DNA from: CAZAQS01 sp964486825
Lineage (GTDB): Bacteria; Chloroflexota; Anaerolineae; Anaerolineales; UBA4823
Direction: 5' to 3'
NCBI GenBank assembly: GCA_964486825.1
Contig: CAZAQS010000021.1
Span: 1 to 33,250, forward strand
Length of the DNA: 33,250 bases
Position numbers and translations under genes: made by a program. Each line of letters begins with the position of its first letter. Positions within the stretch are counted from its first letter, which is position 1. Shown piece after piece: positions 7,963 to 15,644 of this stretch. The notes beneath the pieces were generated by a model. It worked only from the letters and a program-made list of their open reading frames with translations, was not told the DNA's origin and did not search any database.

Positions 7963-9647
7963 TCAGAGAGCTGGTGATCTCTCTATCGGGAACCATACTT
8001 TGTAATAAGGGGACCGGACTGTGTGGATACGTCCGCTACCGCTGGGGATGCCCCCTACCTCGGCCAGTGGCGTGAAAACCAGACGCTCATGGCTGTTCTC
8101 CGGTGTGACACCTTCCGCCTCCAGACGATTGTGATCCTGGACCGTGAATCCATCTGGAGGATGGGCAGGCAGTTTGAGGCGCGCCAGGTGCAGCCGTGCG
8201 TTCGGGTTAAATTTGTCGTTAAGACAAAAGAGCTGGGGGCCGAGAAAGACGGCTGCCTCATCAGCGGTCAATATGTGTTGGCCCAGCGTCTGTCCTTGAA
8301 TGACCCGCACAGACAATGAGAAAAGGATTTCGAGCCGGTCGCCAGCCGACAATAGGCTCTCAATTTGAGCATAGCCATCTCCCGGATCATACGCCAATGG
8401 GATTCCGTTGAGCGCTAGGTTCCTTTGCCCGGCCCACTCAGGGATGCGCACCTTCAATTTAACCGGTTCGGATGGCGCCTCCTGAAAAAGCAGATGGGCG
8501 CTGACCTGGCCTGGTTCTCTCGTGACGGTGGTTGTAAATCCCAGCCGGCCTCGATCAAGCTCGAGCCTGGCTTCTCCATCCATATAAAGATTGATCCAAA
8601 TCGTTTGCTGGCTGGTGGTGTATATATAGCGCAAGATATCGTAGAAGGCCCTCGGACCGTGGTGGGAACAGCAGGCGTCAAAGACTGCTCCGGCGCGATT
8701 CTGCAGGCCGCGCAGATAACAGAAACCGCCGTTATCCACCTGGCTAAAGTAAAGCTGGTTGAGCAAGATTCGCTCTGCCAGGTCCATATACCGCGCCTCC
8801 TCCGTCAGGCGCCAAAGCTGCAAGTTCAACCGTAGCCAGTCTGCGTCTGCGCAGGTCTCGTTTTGTTCTGGGCGGAAATAATAAAAACCGATTCCGCCCG
8901 AAATCCACAGGAGCTCGTTCGAAATATATTGGTGCAGATCCAGTACGGGCTGGAGATATTTGTTTTCCCCGGTCAATTCAAAAAGGTCCAGCAGGCCGCG
9001 CGCAGTGGTTAGCTGGCAGTGTACTTGCCCGGCGGCGGGGGTGCGCCGGCCATTGGAATCAACCTCATGGGAGTATCGTAGCCCCTTGTGTACCACACTG
9101 CTCTCAGCAATCCGGCGGGCTATGGCGGTATACTTCGATTCGCCCGTTATCCTGGAGAGCATGACCAACCCTTCCAACGCGGTCGAGTAACACTCGTACA
9201 GGCAGGGTGCGCAGTCGGGATAGTATTGAATATAATAATCGCCCAGGCGAGTGGCTGCCTCCAGAACCACGGGATCTGGGTGCACCTCGTAGTATTCCAG
9301 CAAGCCCACCAGTCCCCGACTCATCCCAAACCACTCCTGGAAGTCGTGGGGGTCCGTATAAGGGCCAAAAGAACCGTCCTCCCGCTGAAAATCGAGCAGC
9401 TCATGAACAACGCTCTGAACGCCATAATCCATACCTGTGTATTGCCCCAACAAAGCGATGCTNNNNNNNNNNTGCTCGAGATCCAGCGACCCATATAGTC
9501 TGCCCCCCAATGCCAGAAATCATCTGGATGTGTGAATTCTTTGCGCATCTCCTCCGTGTTCAATTCTTGAAGATGCTGAATAGAACGCAGCAAGCGCTCA
9601 TGGAATTCCCCTTTAAGTATCAGTTGGTTAGGTTGGGCTAGGTTCAT
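7963..9647 (-). CDS. GH127-like hydrolase (DUF1680), interrupted by assembly gap
   Basis: The N-terminal piece (from ATG 9647, MNLAQPNQLILKGEF) and the long C-terminal piece lie in different frames only because 10 N at 9463-9472 interrupt them. Joined, they give one protein of about 560 residues resembling beta-L-arabinofuranosidases of GH127. The zinc/nucleophile residues are present: E and C in NETC, and the CC pair in FDACCSHHG. The loop that in HypBA1 carries the second catalytic glutamate (GEAF, 16 residues before the ETC motif) is missing or very short here: GGIG runs almost directly into NETC. So the activity or specificity may differ from the founding enzyme. There is no signal peptide. 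The start ATG overlaps the stop of the isomerase gene by 4 bases, suggesting coupled translation. Confidence 0.87.
9463..9472. other. assembly gap (10 N) inside GH127-like gene
   Basis: Ten N break the reading frame. In gene direction the left contig ends ATCTCGAGCA and the right contig begins AGCATCGC. Merging them on the shared AGCA restores the frame and gives WISSIALLGQ, which reads smoothly in this family. So the gap is probably a placeholder between contigs that really overlap by about 4 bases, with no sequence missing. Confidence 0.95.
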
Positions 9648-10447
9648 AAAGTCTGGTCCTCAAGTAGGAATTGGAGTCCCGCCAGGCTGGGGTTCGTAAT
9701 GAAAGCGAAGCTCTGCGGATCCTCAGCAAAGGAGCTCCACAATGGTCGATTGTCGTTCGGGGGAGCGAAGCGAGTTCCAGTGAGCTCTTTAATTTCTCGT
9801 AGTGGTGGGCAGTCAGCATAGTGGGAATTGGGGATAACCCCAAGATCTCCGTCCTGCTCCACAAAATAGTATGCTCCCCCGGCCATCTTCCGGATGGGAT
9901 CGTAATCGTGGACTGCCTCTTGCGCATACAGCCCAGCCATCAAGGAGGGTTTATTGGATGGGTTTATAAGGATATGGGCGTATCCTGGCGGGATCGTTAT
10001 GGAATGCCCGGGTACCATGCGATAGAGAACACAGTCGTCCAGGAGATAGGACGAACCATACTGGCGGCGCTGCATGTAAAGGTAGATCTCACCATAGAAA
10101 TGGGTATACACTTCTGGAAAACCAATCTCGCTCCCTGGCATGGCTGAGTGATAGTGGCCGTGAGTCTTGATATATTCTCTCCCTATTTTCAAGGGTGGCA
10201 GGCACACCAGACCAAAAGTGAGTCCTAATTCAGTAATCTCAGGTTCTGCACTGCCTGCTTCCTTTAGCTTGTAATTCCAATAGGTTGGGGTTGTGTCAGG
10301 TAGACTGCTTGGTTCATGTAAGATGGCCCGCATTTCGCCTATTCGACGAGTTTCCCGAGTGAACCTGATATCACCGGGGGTAATCACCTCCAGGGTGTCT
10401 GGATCCAAGAGCAGAGGGAAACCTGCCTGTGCTATGAGATCGATCAT
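9644..10447 (-). CDS. cupin-type phosphoglucose isomerase family protein
   Basis: A 267-residue protein that matches the archaeal-type (cupin) glucose-6-phosphate isomerase family, which interconverts glucose 6-phosphate and fructose 6-phosphate. The metal-binding set of that family can be seen: H98 and H100 in THGHYH, E112 in PEVY, and H158 in IPPGYAHIL. It is longer than the roughly 190-residue archaeal enzymes, having about 40 more residues at the N-terminus and a tail after residue 200. Its ATG at 10447 overlaps the stop of the epimerase gene by 4 bases, and its stop overlaps the next gene by 4 bases. Beside a mutarotase and, further down the operon, ROK and PfkB kinases, a role in feeding hexose into glycolysis is likely. 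A relative acting on another sugar phosphate cannot be excluded. Confidence 0.85.
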   Translation of the reverse strand: MIDLIAQAGFPLLLDPDTLEVITPGDIRFTRETRRIGEMRAILHEPSSLPDTTPTYWNYKLKEAGSAEPEITELGLTFGLVCLPPLKIGREYIKTHGHYHSAMPGSEIGFPEVYTHFYGEIYLYMQRRQYGSSYLLDDCVLYRMVPGHSITIPPGYAHILINPSNKPSLMAGLYAQEAVHDYDPIRKMAGGAYYFVEQDGDLGVIPNSHYADCPPLREIKELTGTRFAPPNDNRPLWSSFAEDPQSFAFITNPSLAGLQFLLEDQTL

Positions 10448-11445
10448 AAATGCAGCCCCCCTTCATGGTAAAGCAGCGAGATATCCTCGGTTTCCCCGAC
10501 GCGAAGCTCAAGATCCCAGGTCACTGATGAGTCAGGAGCTAGGGTAGAACAATCGCCTTTCTCAATGGCTATATCCAATCGATCAGGATACCCATTACAG
10601 GGCTCGATGCCAAGATTGTAGTAACCTGGCGTTTTCCCGGATTTATCCTCCGGCCAACCACCCATGTTAATGGATAGCCCTACGTAAGGAGTTTTTTCTG
10701 GAGAAAACAGGAAGGCTAAATATATCTTGCTGGCTGGGTCATGTACCAAACACCATCCTTCTTCCAGGCGGGATGTGTAGAGTTTATCAACGAGCTGAGC
10801 TTCTTTAGACAGAACCAGGCTTAGATCCACCGGATTAGACTGGATATCTTTCGTGTGGGGCCATTCATGCTCACTCAAGAGCTCCCCCAGCCGGTTGCCT
10901 TTTGACCAATCTACTCGCACCTTGATACCTTCTGGCAAGTAAATGCGCATCCCGGGTTGCGGAGCGATCAGGGGGTGGGATGACCATAGATAACGAATAG
11001 GAAAAGTGGTTGGATTGGTCAGTAAGTAATGGATATGTATCCTTCCAGGTCCTGGGAAACGAATCCATTTCTCGAACCTGTAGGGGATGCGAACCCCACC
11101 GGTGCTTAGGTGAAGTGAATTATCTTCTGTTTGGGTTTTCCAAGGTAGAGACCAGAGCTCGCCATGGTCCGGTAATTCGACGCCTATCCAGGGATATTCG
11201 GGATACAGGCAGGGACCTATGGTAGGAAAGCATTCGTCGAACCCGCTGGCATCATAATCGGCGTAGGGGGCCGCGTAACGGGCGAGTTGGAAGGGCCTTT
11301 CAGGGTTACGTGCAAGCAGTTCTTTCCCACGCCAGAGGATGGAGGCGATCTTTCCACCTAATTCTGGAATGATCACGGCTTCCAGATCGTGATCGCTGAT
11401 TCGAACGGCCTCCAATTCCCCTTCCATAATCGTATTTGAAATCAA
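10444..11445 (-). CDS. aldose 1-epimerase-like (galactose mutarotase fold) protein
   Basis: A 333-residue protein with the beta-sandwich signature of galactose-mutarotase-like enzymes: an early GGKIAS turn, GFDECFP (68-74), DHGELW (93-98), the putative catalytic histidine H157 in SSHPLI, and an IEP segment near residue 293 where the catalytic glutamate of GalM-type enzymes falls. It probably interconverts sugar anomers, though some relatives only bind sugars. The start is TTG at 11445. AGGAG lies nine bases upstream and the TTG overlaps the stop of the UroD-fold gene, whereas the ATG at 11427 has no Shine-Dalgarno. It is therefore translationally coupled on both sides. Confidence 0.84.
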   Translation of the reverse strand: MISNTIMEGELEAVRISDHDLEAVIIPELGGKIASILWRGKELLARNPERPFQLARYAAPYADYDASGFDECFPTIGPCLYPEYPWIGVELPDHGELWSLPWKTQTEDNSLHLSTGGVRIPYRFEKWIRFPGPGRIHIHYLLTNPTTFPIRYLWSSHPLIAPQPGMRIYLPEGIKVRVDWSKGNRLGELLSEHEWPHTKDIQSNPVDLSLVLSKEAQLVDKLYTSRLEEGWCLVHDPASKIYLAFLFSPEKTPYVGLSINMGGWPEDKSGKTPGYYNLGIEPCNGYPDRLDIAIEKGDCSTLAPDSSVTWDLELRVGETEDISLLYHEGGLHL

Positions 11446-12569
11446 AAGATCTCGCTCCTAGCTTGAATCTCAACCCATTCCTTTTCGGGATGGAATTCCG
11501 CATAAACGCGCTTTAGAACTTGTGCCTGGGTAATTAGATTCCAATTATCATCCTCGGGTTGCGATGTTGACTGATTGACCAATGCGTCGATTATCGTAGC
11601 AGCATTTTCAAGGGGGACATCGGGCAAGATGGCTTTCGCCGGGCTGATCACATATCCGCCGCCTTTCCCCAAGAGATGCAAACAGGCCGCTACCTCCCTG
11701 CGTACATCTCGCGCCGTGCCTCTCGGGAGCGTAAGCTGTGTGCTGACACCGCCGTTAAGACAGAGGTCCTGTCCAAAAAGACGCTTGACCTCAAGGATAT
11801 CCATGGCCTCCGGCTGTAAGGGGTTCAGAATTTGAACGCCGATCTCAATCAAATCGGGGATTAATTCCGTTATATCTCCATCCGAATGGACCATGACAAC
11901 CAGCCCTTTATCTCTCGCTCGTGTAAAAATCTTCCGCAAACCAGGCTTTAAATACTTTCGCCAGCGAGAGACCCCAACCAGGACCCCGTGCTGGTATCCC
12001 CAGTCATCACCAAAACGGATCCCATCGAAGGGATACCCAGCGATGTGATCGATCATTTCCAGATAGATTTCTGTCAATCTCTCGAATAGTCCTTCGACAA
12101 AGAGCGGATGAACTACGAAATCTACCAGGAAGTTTTCCATCCCCCGCAGAGCCCAACCACGATCGAAAAACCCGTGCGCGATGCCACAGAGCGTAAAATG
12201 CTGGTTGTAGCGCGCGAAAAATCCGCCAACATTATTAAATGTGTCAGGTTCTACCAACTCAGGGAACTTGTAATTCTTTAAGGAAGGCTCCTGAAGTGGT
12301 GCATCTTCCAGGTGGGGAAAGTTTCCCGAACGCCACTTGGAACCGAATACATCGACGTACGAGGTTTCAGAAATCCAGCGCGTTTTTGGCTCGAGGTTGA
12401 AAAAAGGGAGATGGTTGATGATTTTGCGGTCGTATTTATCATCATGAAAAAAACCAGTTAGCCGCGTGTGGACTTTCTCATCGATCATAAGATGATAGGG
12501 GACGACATCGGTCTCTTGAAAGGCTAGGGCCATCAATATTCGATCGCGAGGGGTCTGATTCGCTTCCAC
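11442..12569 (-). CDS. UroD-fold protein (uroporphyrinogen decarboxylase/methyltransferase family), function unknown
   Basis: A 375-residue TIM-barrel protein of the UroD/MtaA superfamily, beginning with the family-typical TPRDRILMALAFQETDVVPY. It contains GDDWGYQ (187-193) and the HSDG segment at 228-231. In MtaA-type methyltransferases this position reads H-x-C-G with a later PGC, and the His and two Cys bind zinc. Here Cys is Asp (D230) and the later motif is PAK instead of PGC, so zinc-thiol chemistry is unlikely. No haem or corrinoid genes are near; the partners are all sugar genes. The start is GTG 12569, forced by an in-frame stop just upstream, and it has no clear Shine-Dalgarno. It is the first gene of block B after the promoter at 12666-12694. 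True substrate unknown. Confidence 0.85.
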   Translation of the reverse strand: MEANQTPRDRILMALAFQETDVVPYHLMIDEKVHTRLTGFFHDDKYDRKIINHLPFFNLEPKTRWISETSYVDVFGSKWRSGNFPHLEDAPLQEPSLKNYKFPELVEPDTFNNVGGFFARYNQHFTLCGIAHGFFDRGWALRGMENFLVDFVVHPLFVEGLFERLTEIYLEMIDHIAGYPFDGIRFGDDWGYQHGVLVGVSRWRKYLKPGLRKIFTRARDKGLVVMVHSDGDITELIPDLIEIGVQILNPLQPEAMDILEVKRLFGQDLCLNGGVSTQLTLPRGTARDVRREVAACLHLLGKGGGYVISPAKAILPDVPLENAATIIDALVNQSTSQPEDDNWNLITQAQVLKRVYAEFHPEKEWVEIQARSEIF

Positions 12570-12630
12570 GAGGGCTGCTCTGAATTAAGCTGATGTTTTT
12601 ATGTTTCTGGTTGCCAGGAAGTTAGCAGTC

Positions 12631-12652
12631 TAATCGTTTATCTAAACGATTA
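12631..12652. promoter_or_regulatory. 22-bp perfect palindrome, probable double LacI-family operator
   Basis: TAATCGTTTA at 12631-12640, then TC, then the exact complement TAAACGATTA at 12643-12652. Each half is itself a near-palindrome around a central CG (TAAWCGWTTA), the usual form of a LacI-family site, so this may be two operators 12 bases apart. It lies just downstream of the promoter at 12666-12694, where a bound repressor would block transcription of block B. The LacI regulator encoded at 2585-3607 is the natural candidate. Confidence 0.7.
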
Positions 12653-12665
12653 ACTCATCATTGAG

Positions 12666-12694
12666 ATTGTACAATAAAATTAAAGGCGAGTCAA
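12666..12694 (-). promoter_or_regulatory. sigma-70-like promoter of block B
   Basis: On the minus strand, TTGACT (12689-12694) and TACAAT (12666-12671) are separated by exactly 17 bases; each matches the consensus at five of six positions. The predicted start of transcription is near 12659, about 90 bases before the GTG of the UroD-fold gene, and the palindrome at 12631-12652 falls right after it. The 166-base gap (12570-12735) otherwise shows no gene or clear terminator. Confidence 0.72.
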
Positions 12695-12735
12695 TATGGA
12701 AAGCTTAACATTTTCTATTCGCAACCGGTTTTGGG

Positions 12736-15582
12736 TCAGTCATACCTTGCTCCACAATCGATAAGCCGGATCAGGTTGTCGAACAGCCGGCGAGCAATCG
12801 GATGCGAAGCCAGGTTATCGAATAGACGGTACTGGCAGAAGATCAATTTTCCCCGACCGAAGGGGATAGATTCAATGTCGCTGTACCAGAGGAATTCAGA
12901 GGGACCATCCACCGTATACTTACTGCGGATCGCCCCTGCCATTATTTCCCCGCCAATTTCTCTCATGCTGTAATGAGGCTGCAAATCGATGTAAGCTTCA
13001 CGAGCGAACCCACCGTTCGGTAGCCCTTCAAAGGGAGGGCAGGCTGGGATCCAATGATAACAACCTATCCAACTACCGATTCCTAATTCCAAGTGTAAAT
13101 CGATGCCTCTTTGATGGAATGCGTGCAAAGCTCTCTCGTCCATCGGGTGCAACGGCCCTATCATAGCTACTCCCCCTCCTTCGACAGCCTCTAGCAAGGC
13201 CTCCCATTCAAGCGAAGAAAGCTTCGATGGAAAAGGCGCGATGATGATGCGCTCATGCTCATTTCTATCATCAGGTCTGGGTTCGAACGGGTACGACAAA
13301 AATAGTCCGCTTTCTTCTCCCACCAACCCACCCGGCTTGCCAATCCAGGCCACTCGGGTCAATACATCATCCAAAGATGTAAAGGGCAATGCCAGGAAAT
13401 TCTCAATTGATGCGGCGAGCTGCTCGCCTTCATACTCAAGCCGGGCAGACACTTTGTAGGCGCCGGGGATATGATGAGTATCTACCGACACGACACCTAG
13501 TTCGTGAATGCCAGCACTGCCTGGTGCAGCCAACCTGCTCGACGCAACTGTTTGCATATTCTGGTCGGTTGCCTCTACCACTACCTGCCCTGCCGCCGGA
13601 TGCCCTGCGCGTTTGACAAGAGTGATATTCACCGGAACGCGTTCACCACAAGTTACAGCTGGAGAGGCCGCCCTCAATACCAGGCAGTTAGGCGAGTTGA
13701 GGCGATGTAATTCCCGGTAGACCTGCTTGGGATTACGCCACATATCGAGGATGCCTGCATGAAACTCCCATCCTACATCATTAAGCTGGGTCAGCACGAA
13801 TCCGGAAATCCGCGAATTACACAGCAGTGCTTCTAATTGGCGGGTGTCTCCCCTGGCTTGCAAGGTTTGAGAATCGGCTACCATATCTCCTAGCGACCCA
13901 AAAACGCGTTCCAGCTTCCTTTCGGAAAACCCCTTGACCAGGCTATCTTTTAACACACCGATCTCATGCGCATCGATCAGGTCGGTCCTGTCTGCGAAAC
14001 TGGAAAGAGTAGCTTCCAGGTCCGTCATTCCAGCCCCGCCGATCTCAGAAATAAAGATTTTTCCAGCGTAAGTACGGCTCTCGCGCTCGAATTCCTTTAA
14101 GATCGGCAGCGTGCATAAATCGTCCCGCAAGAGCGCTTCGGAGGGCGCGCCGCTGCCCAGGTTGCGTAGCCACTCGTCCACTCCAGAGGAGATAATATTG
14201 CCAAGATAGGCATGTATATCCAGGATTTTCTGCTTTACGCTTTCTCGATCCGGTAATACATGGGCTCGGTCGAGCCAACCGAAATCCTGGTCGAGGGTCA
14301 ATGAACCTCCTGAGTTATCGAGAATTACCCGGGTAGGATCCAACGCCCGAGCAAAGCTCATGAAGTGATCTGAGGCCTCCGCGCTGGCAGGAGGATTCTC
14401 TTCCAGGATTCCCCATATCACAACAGAAGGATGATTGCGGTCGCGCTCTATTAGCTCACGGATCTCTCGCTCGCCATGCTCAAGCAGGCGTGGGCTCGTT
14501 CGAATCCAGGCCAGGCTGGTCTCTGCGTATACCAGGATCCCTAACCGATCGGTAATATCGAGATAACCTGGCGGAGCGGGGCGGACGTGAGAGCGGATCA
14601 TGTTAAACCCGGCCTCTTTCACCAAGGTGATCTCTTGCAGCATCATTTCAGGATTGGGAGGTACCATTTGGGTTACCGGATAATGAGGCTGGAGCAGAAC
14701 CCCTTTCAAGAATACCGGCTCTCCATTCAAGAAGAACTGCCCATCCTGGACAGTGAAATCACGCATGCCAAAACTGCCTTCTTTGACATTCACTCCACCA
14801 TCAAGTGAAGTCACTTCTACCCGCACGTTATATAGATACGGTGTATCGCAGCTCCAAGCCAGCGGTCGGGGGACTGGTATTCGGAAGGAGTGCTTTGCCA
14901 GACCCGGCGGAGTAAACAAATTGGTTGATACTCCACCCACCTGTTGGCCGGCAGGACCGGCAACATGAATATCCAGTTGAATCTTTTGCACCTCGCATAA
15001 CCGGTTATTGAGAGCCACCTCTACACGCACGTTTTCCCTGCGCAAGTCAGGTTCCAGGACCAGCGTTTGAATATAAACCCAGGGTCGACTCTCCAACCAT
15101 ACGTTCCCCCACGGACCGCCATAAGTGTAATACCAGCTTTGCTTGCTGGTGGGAACATGCTTCAGCAAAATTCCATCTACAGGTTTGGTTTTAGAAAGGC
15201 TAGCCACCCGCAAAACGAGCTCATTTTCCTTCCCTGGCACCAGCGATTGGGTGACATCGAACCAGAATGGAGTATAGGCCCCTTCGTGACTGCCCAAATA
15301 ACAGCCATTGACCCACGCTTCTGTCCGATAGCAGACCCCTTCAAAATGGATCAGAGACACCTTCCCTGCCAATATGGACGGGGCACGAAACGTTTTCCTG
15401 TAAAAAGCAACCCCTTCATAATATGGGTGTGTGAGGTTCCAGAGAGAAGGGACTTCAACGGACAATGAGCGATCTAGGGGAAACGATCCCTCAGCCCATC
15501 CATTCTTCAGCCCTGTACAATCCGGGTCCAATATGAGCTGCCACTCACCCCCAAGGTCAAATCGATCTGCCTGATCATCCAT
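12736..15582 (-). CDS. glycoside hydrolase family 2 protein with GATase-like C-terminus (paralog 1)
   Basis: A 948-residue cytoplasmic GH2 enzyme with no signal peptide: sugar-binding jelly roll (about 8-165), Ig-like domain (170-275), TIM barrel (about 280-530), further beta domains, and a C-terminal glutamine-amidotransferase-like region (from about 750). The barrel holds the expected nucleophile E513 (ISEIGG) and acid/base E395 (WGILEENPP). The residue before the acid/base, an almost invariant Asn in GH2, is Glu here (E394, codon GAA). GH2 covers beta-galactosidase, beta-glucuronidase, beta-mannosidase and others, and this change may alter sugar recognition. It is similar all along its length to the GH2 at 20153-22999, about half of residues matching by eye in the first 110. 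ATG 15582 has GGAG eight bases upstream. It is the last gene of block A. Confidence 0.92.
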   Translation of the reverse strand: MDDQADRFDLGGEWQLILDPDCTGLKNGWAEGSFPLDRSLSVEVPSLWNLTHPYYEGVAFYRKTFRAPSILAGKVSLIHFEGVCYRTEAWVNGCYLGSHEGAYTPFWFDVTQSLVPGKENELVLRVASLSKTKPVDGILLKHVPTSKQSWYYTYGGPWGNVWLESRPWVYIQTLVLEPDLRRENVRVEVALNNRLCEVQKIQLDIHVAGPAGQQVGGVSTNLFTPPGLAKHSFRIPVPRPLAWSCDTPYLYNVRVEVTSLDGGVNVKEGSFGMRDFTVQDGQFFLNGEPVFLKGVLLQPHYPVTQMVPPNPEMMLQEITLVKEAGFNMIRSHVRPAPPGYLDITDRLGILVYAETSLAWIRTSPRLLEHGEREIRELIERDRNHPSVVIWGILEENPPASAEASDHFMSFARALDPTRVILDNSGGSLTLDQDFGWLDRAHVLPDRESVKQKILDIHAYLGNIISSGVDEWLRNLGSGAPSEALLRDDLCTLPILKEFERESRTYAGKIFISEIGGAGMTDLEATLSSFADRTDLIDAHEIGVLKDSLVKGFSERKLERVFGSLGDMVADSQTLQARGDTRQLEALLCNSRISGFVLTQLNDVGWEFHAGILDMWRNPKQVYRELHRLNSPNCLVLRAASPAVTCGERVPVNITLVKRAGHPAAGQVVVEATDQNMQTVASSRLAAPGSAGIHELGVVSVDTHHIPGAYKVSARLEYEGEQLAASIENFLALPFTSLDDVLTRVAWIGKPGGLVGEESGLFLSYPFEPRPDDRNEHERIIIAPFPSKLSSLEWEALLEAVEGGGVAMIGPLHPMDERALHAFHQRGIDLHLELGIGSWIGCYHWIPACPPFEGLPNGGFAREAYIDLQPHYSMREIGGEIMAGAIRSKYTVDGPSEFLWYSDIESIPFGRGKLIFCQYRLFDNLASHPIARRLFDNLIRLIDCGARYD

Positions 15583-15644
15583 ACTCTATGCTCCAAAATA
15601 AGATTTAGAACGTTAGTAGCGAGGTAGGCTGCCCATGCGCGGGA

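Noticed and set aside
9463..9472. Apparent frameshift splitting the GH127-like gene in two
   Set aside because: The frame change is created by an arbitrary 10-N spacer; the contig ends overlap by AGCA and the frame is restored.
8425..9498. Several 130-residue plus-strand open frames
   Set aside because: They are antisense to the GH127-like gene; one even runs through the N gap.
11442..12569. Calling this gene hemE (uroporphyrinogen decarboxylase)
   Set aside because: The superfamily fold is present, but the context is entirely sugar metabolism and the HemE-specific N-terminal signature is not seen.
12721..12735. AACCGGTT palindrome after the GH2 gene as a terminator
   Set aside because: Eight bases with no loop and no T-run; too short to support a terminator call.
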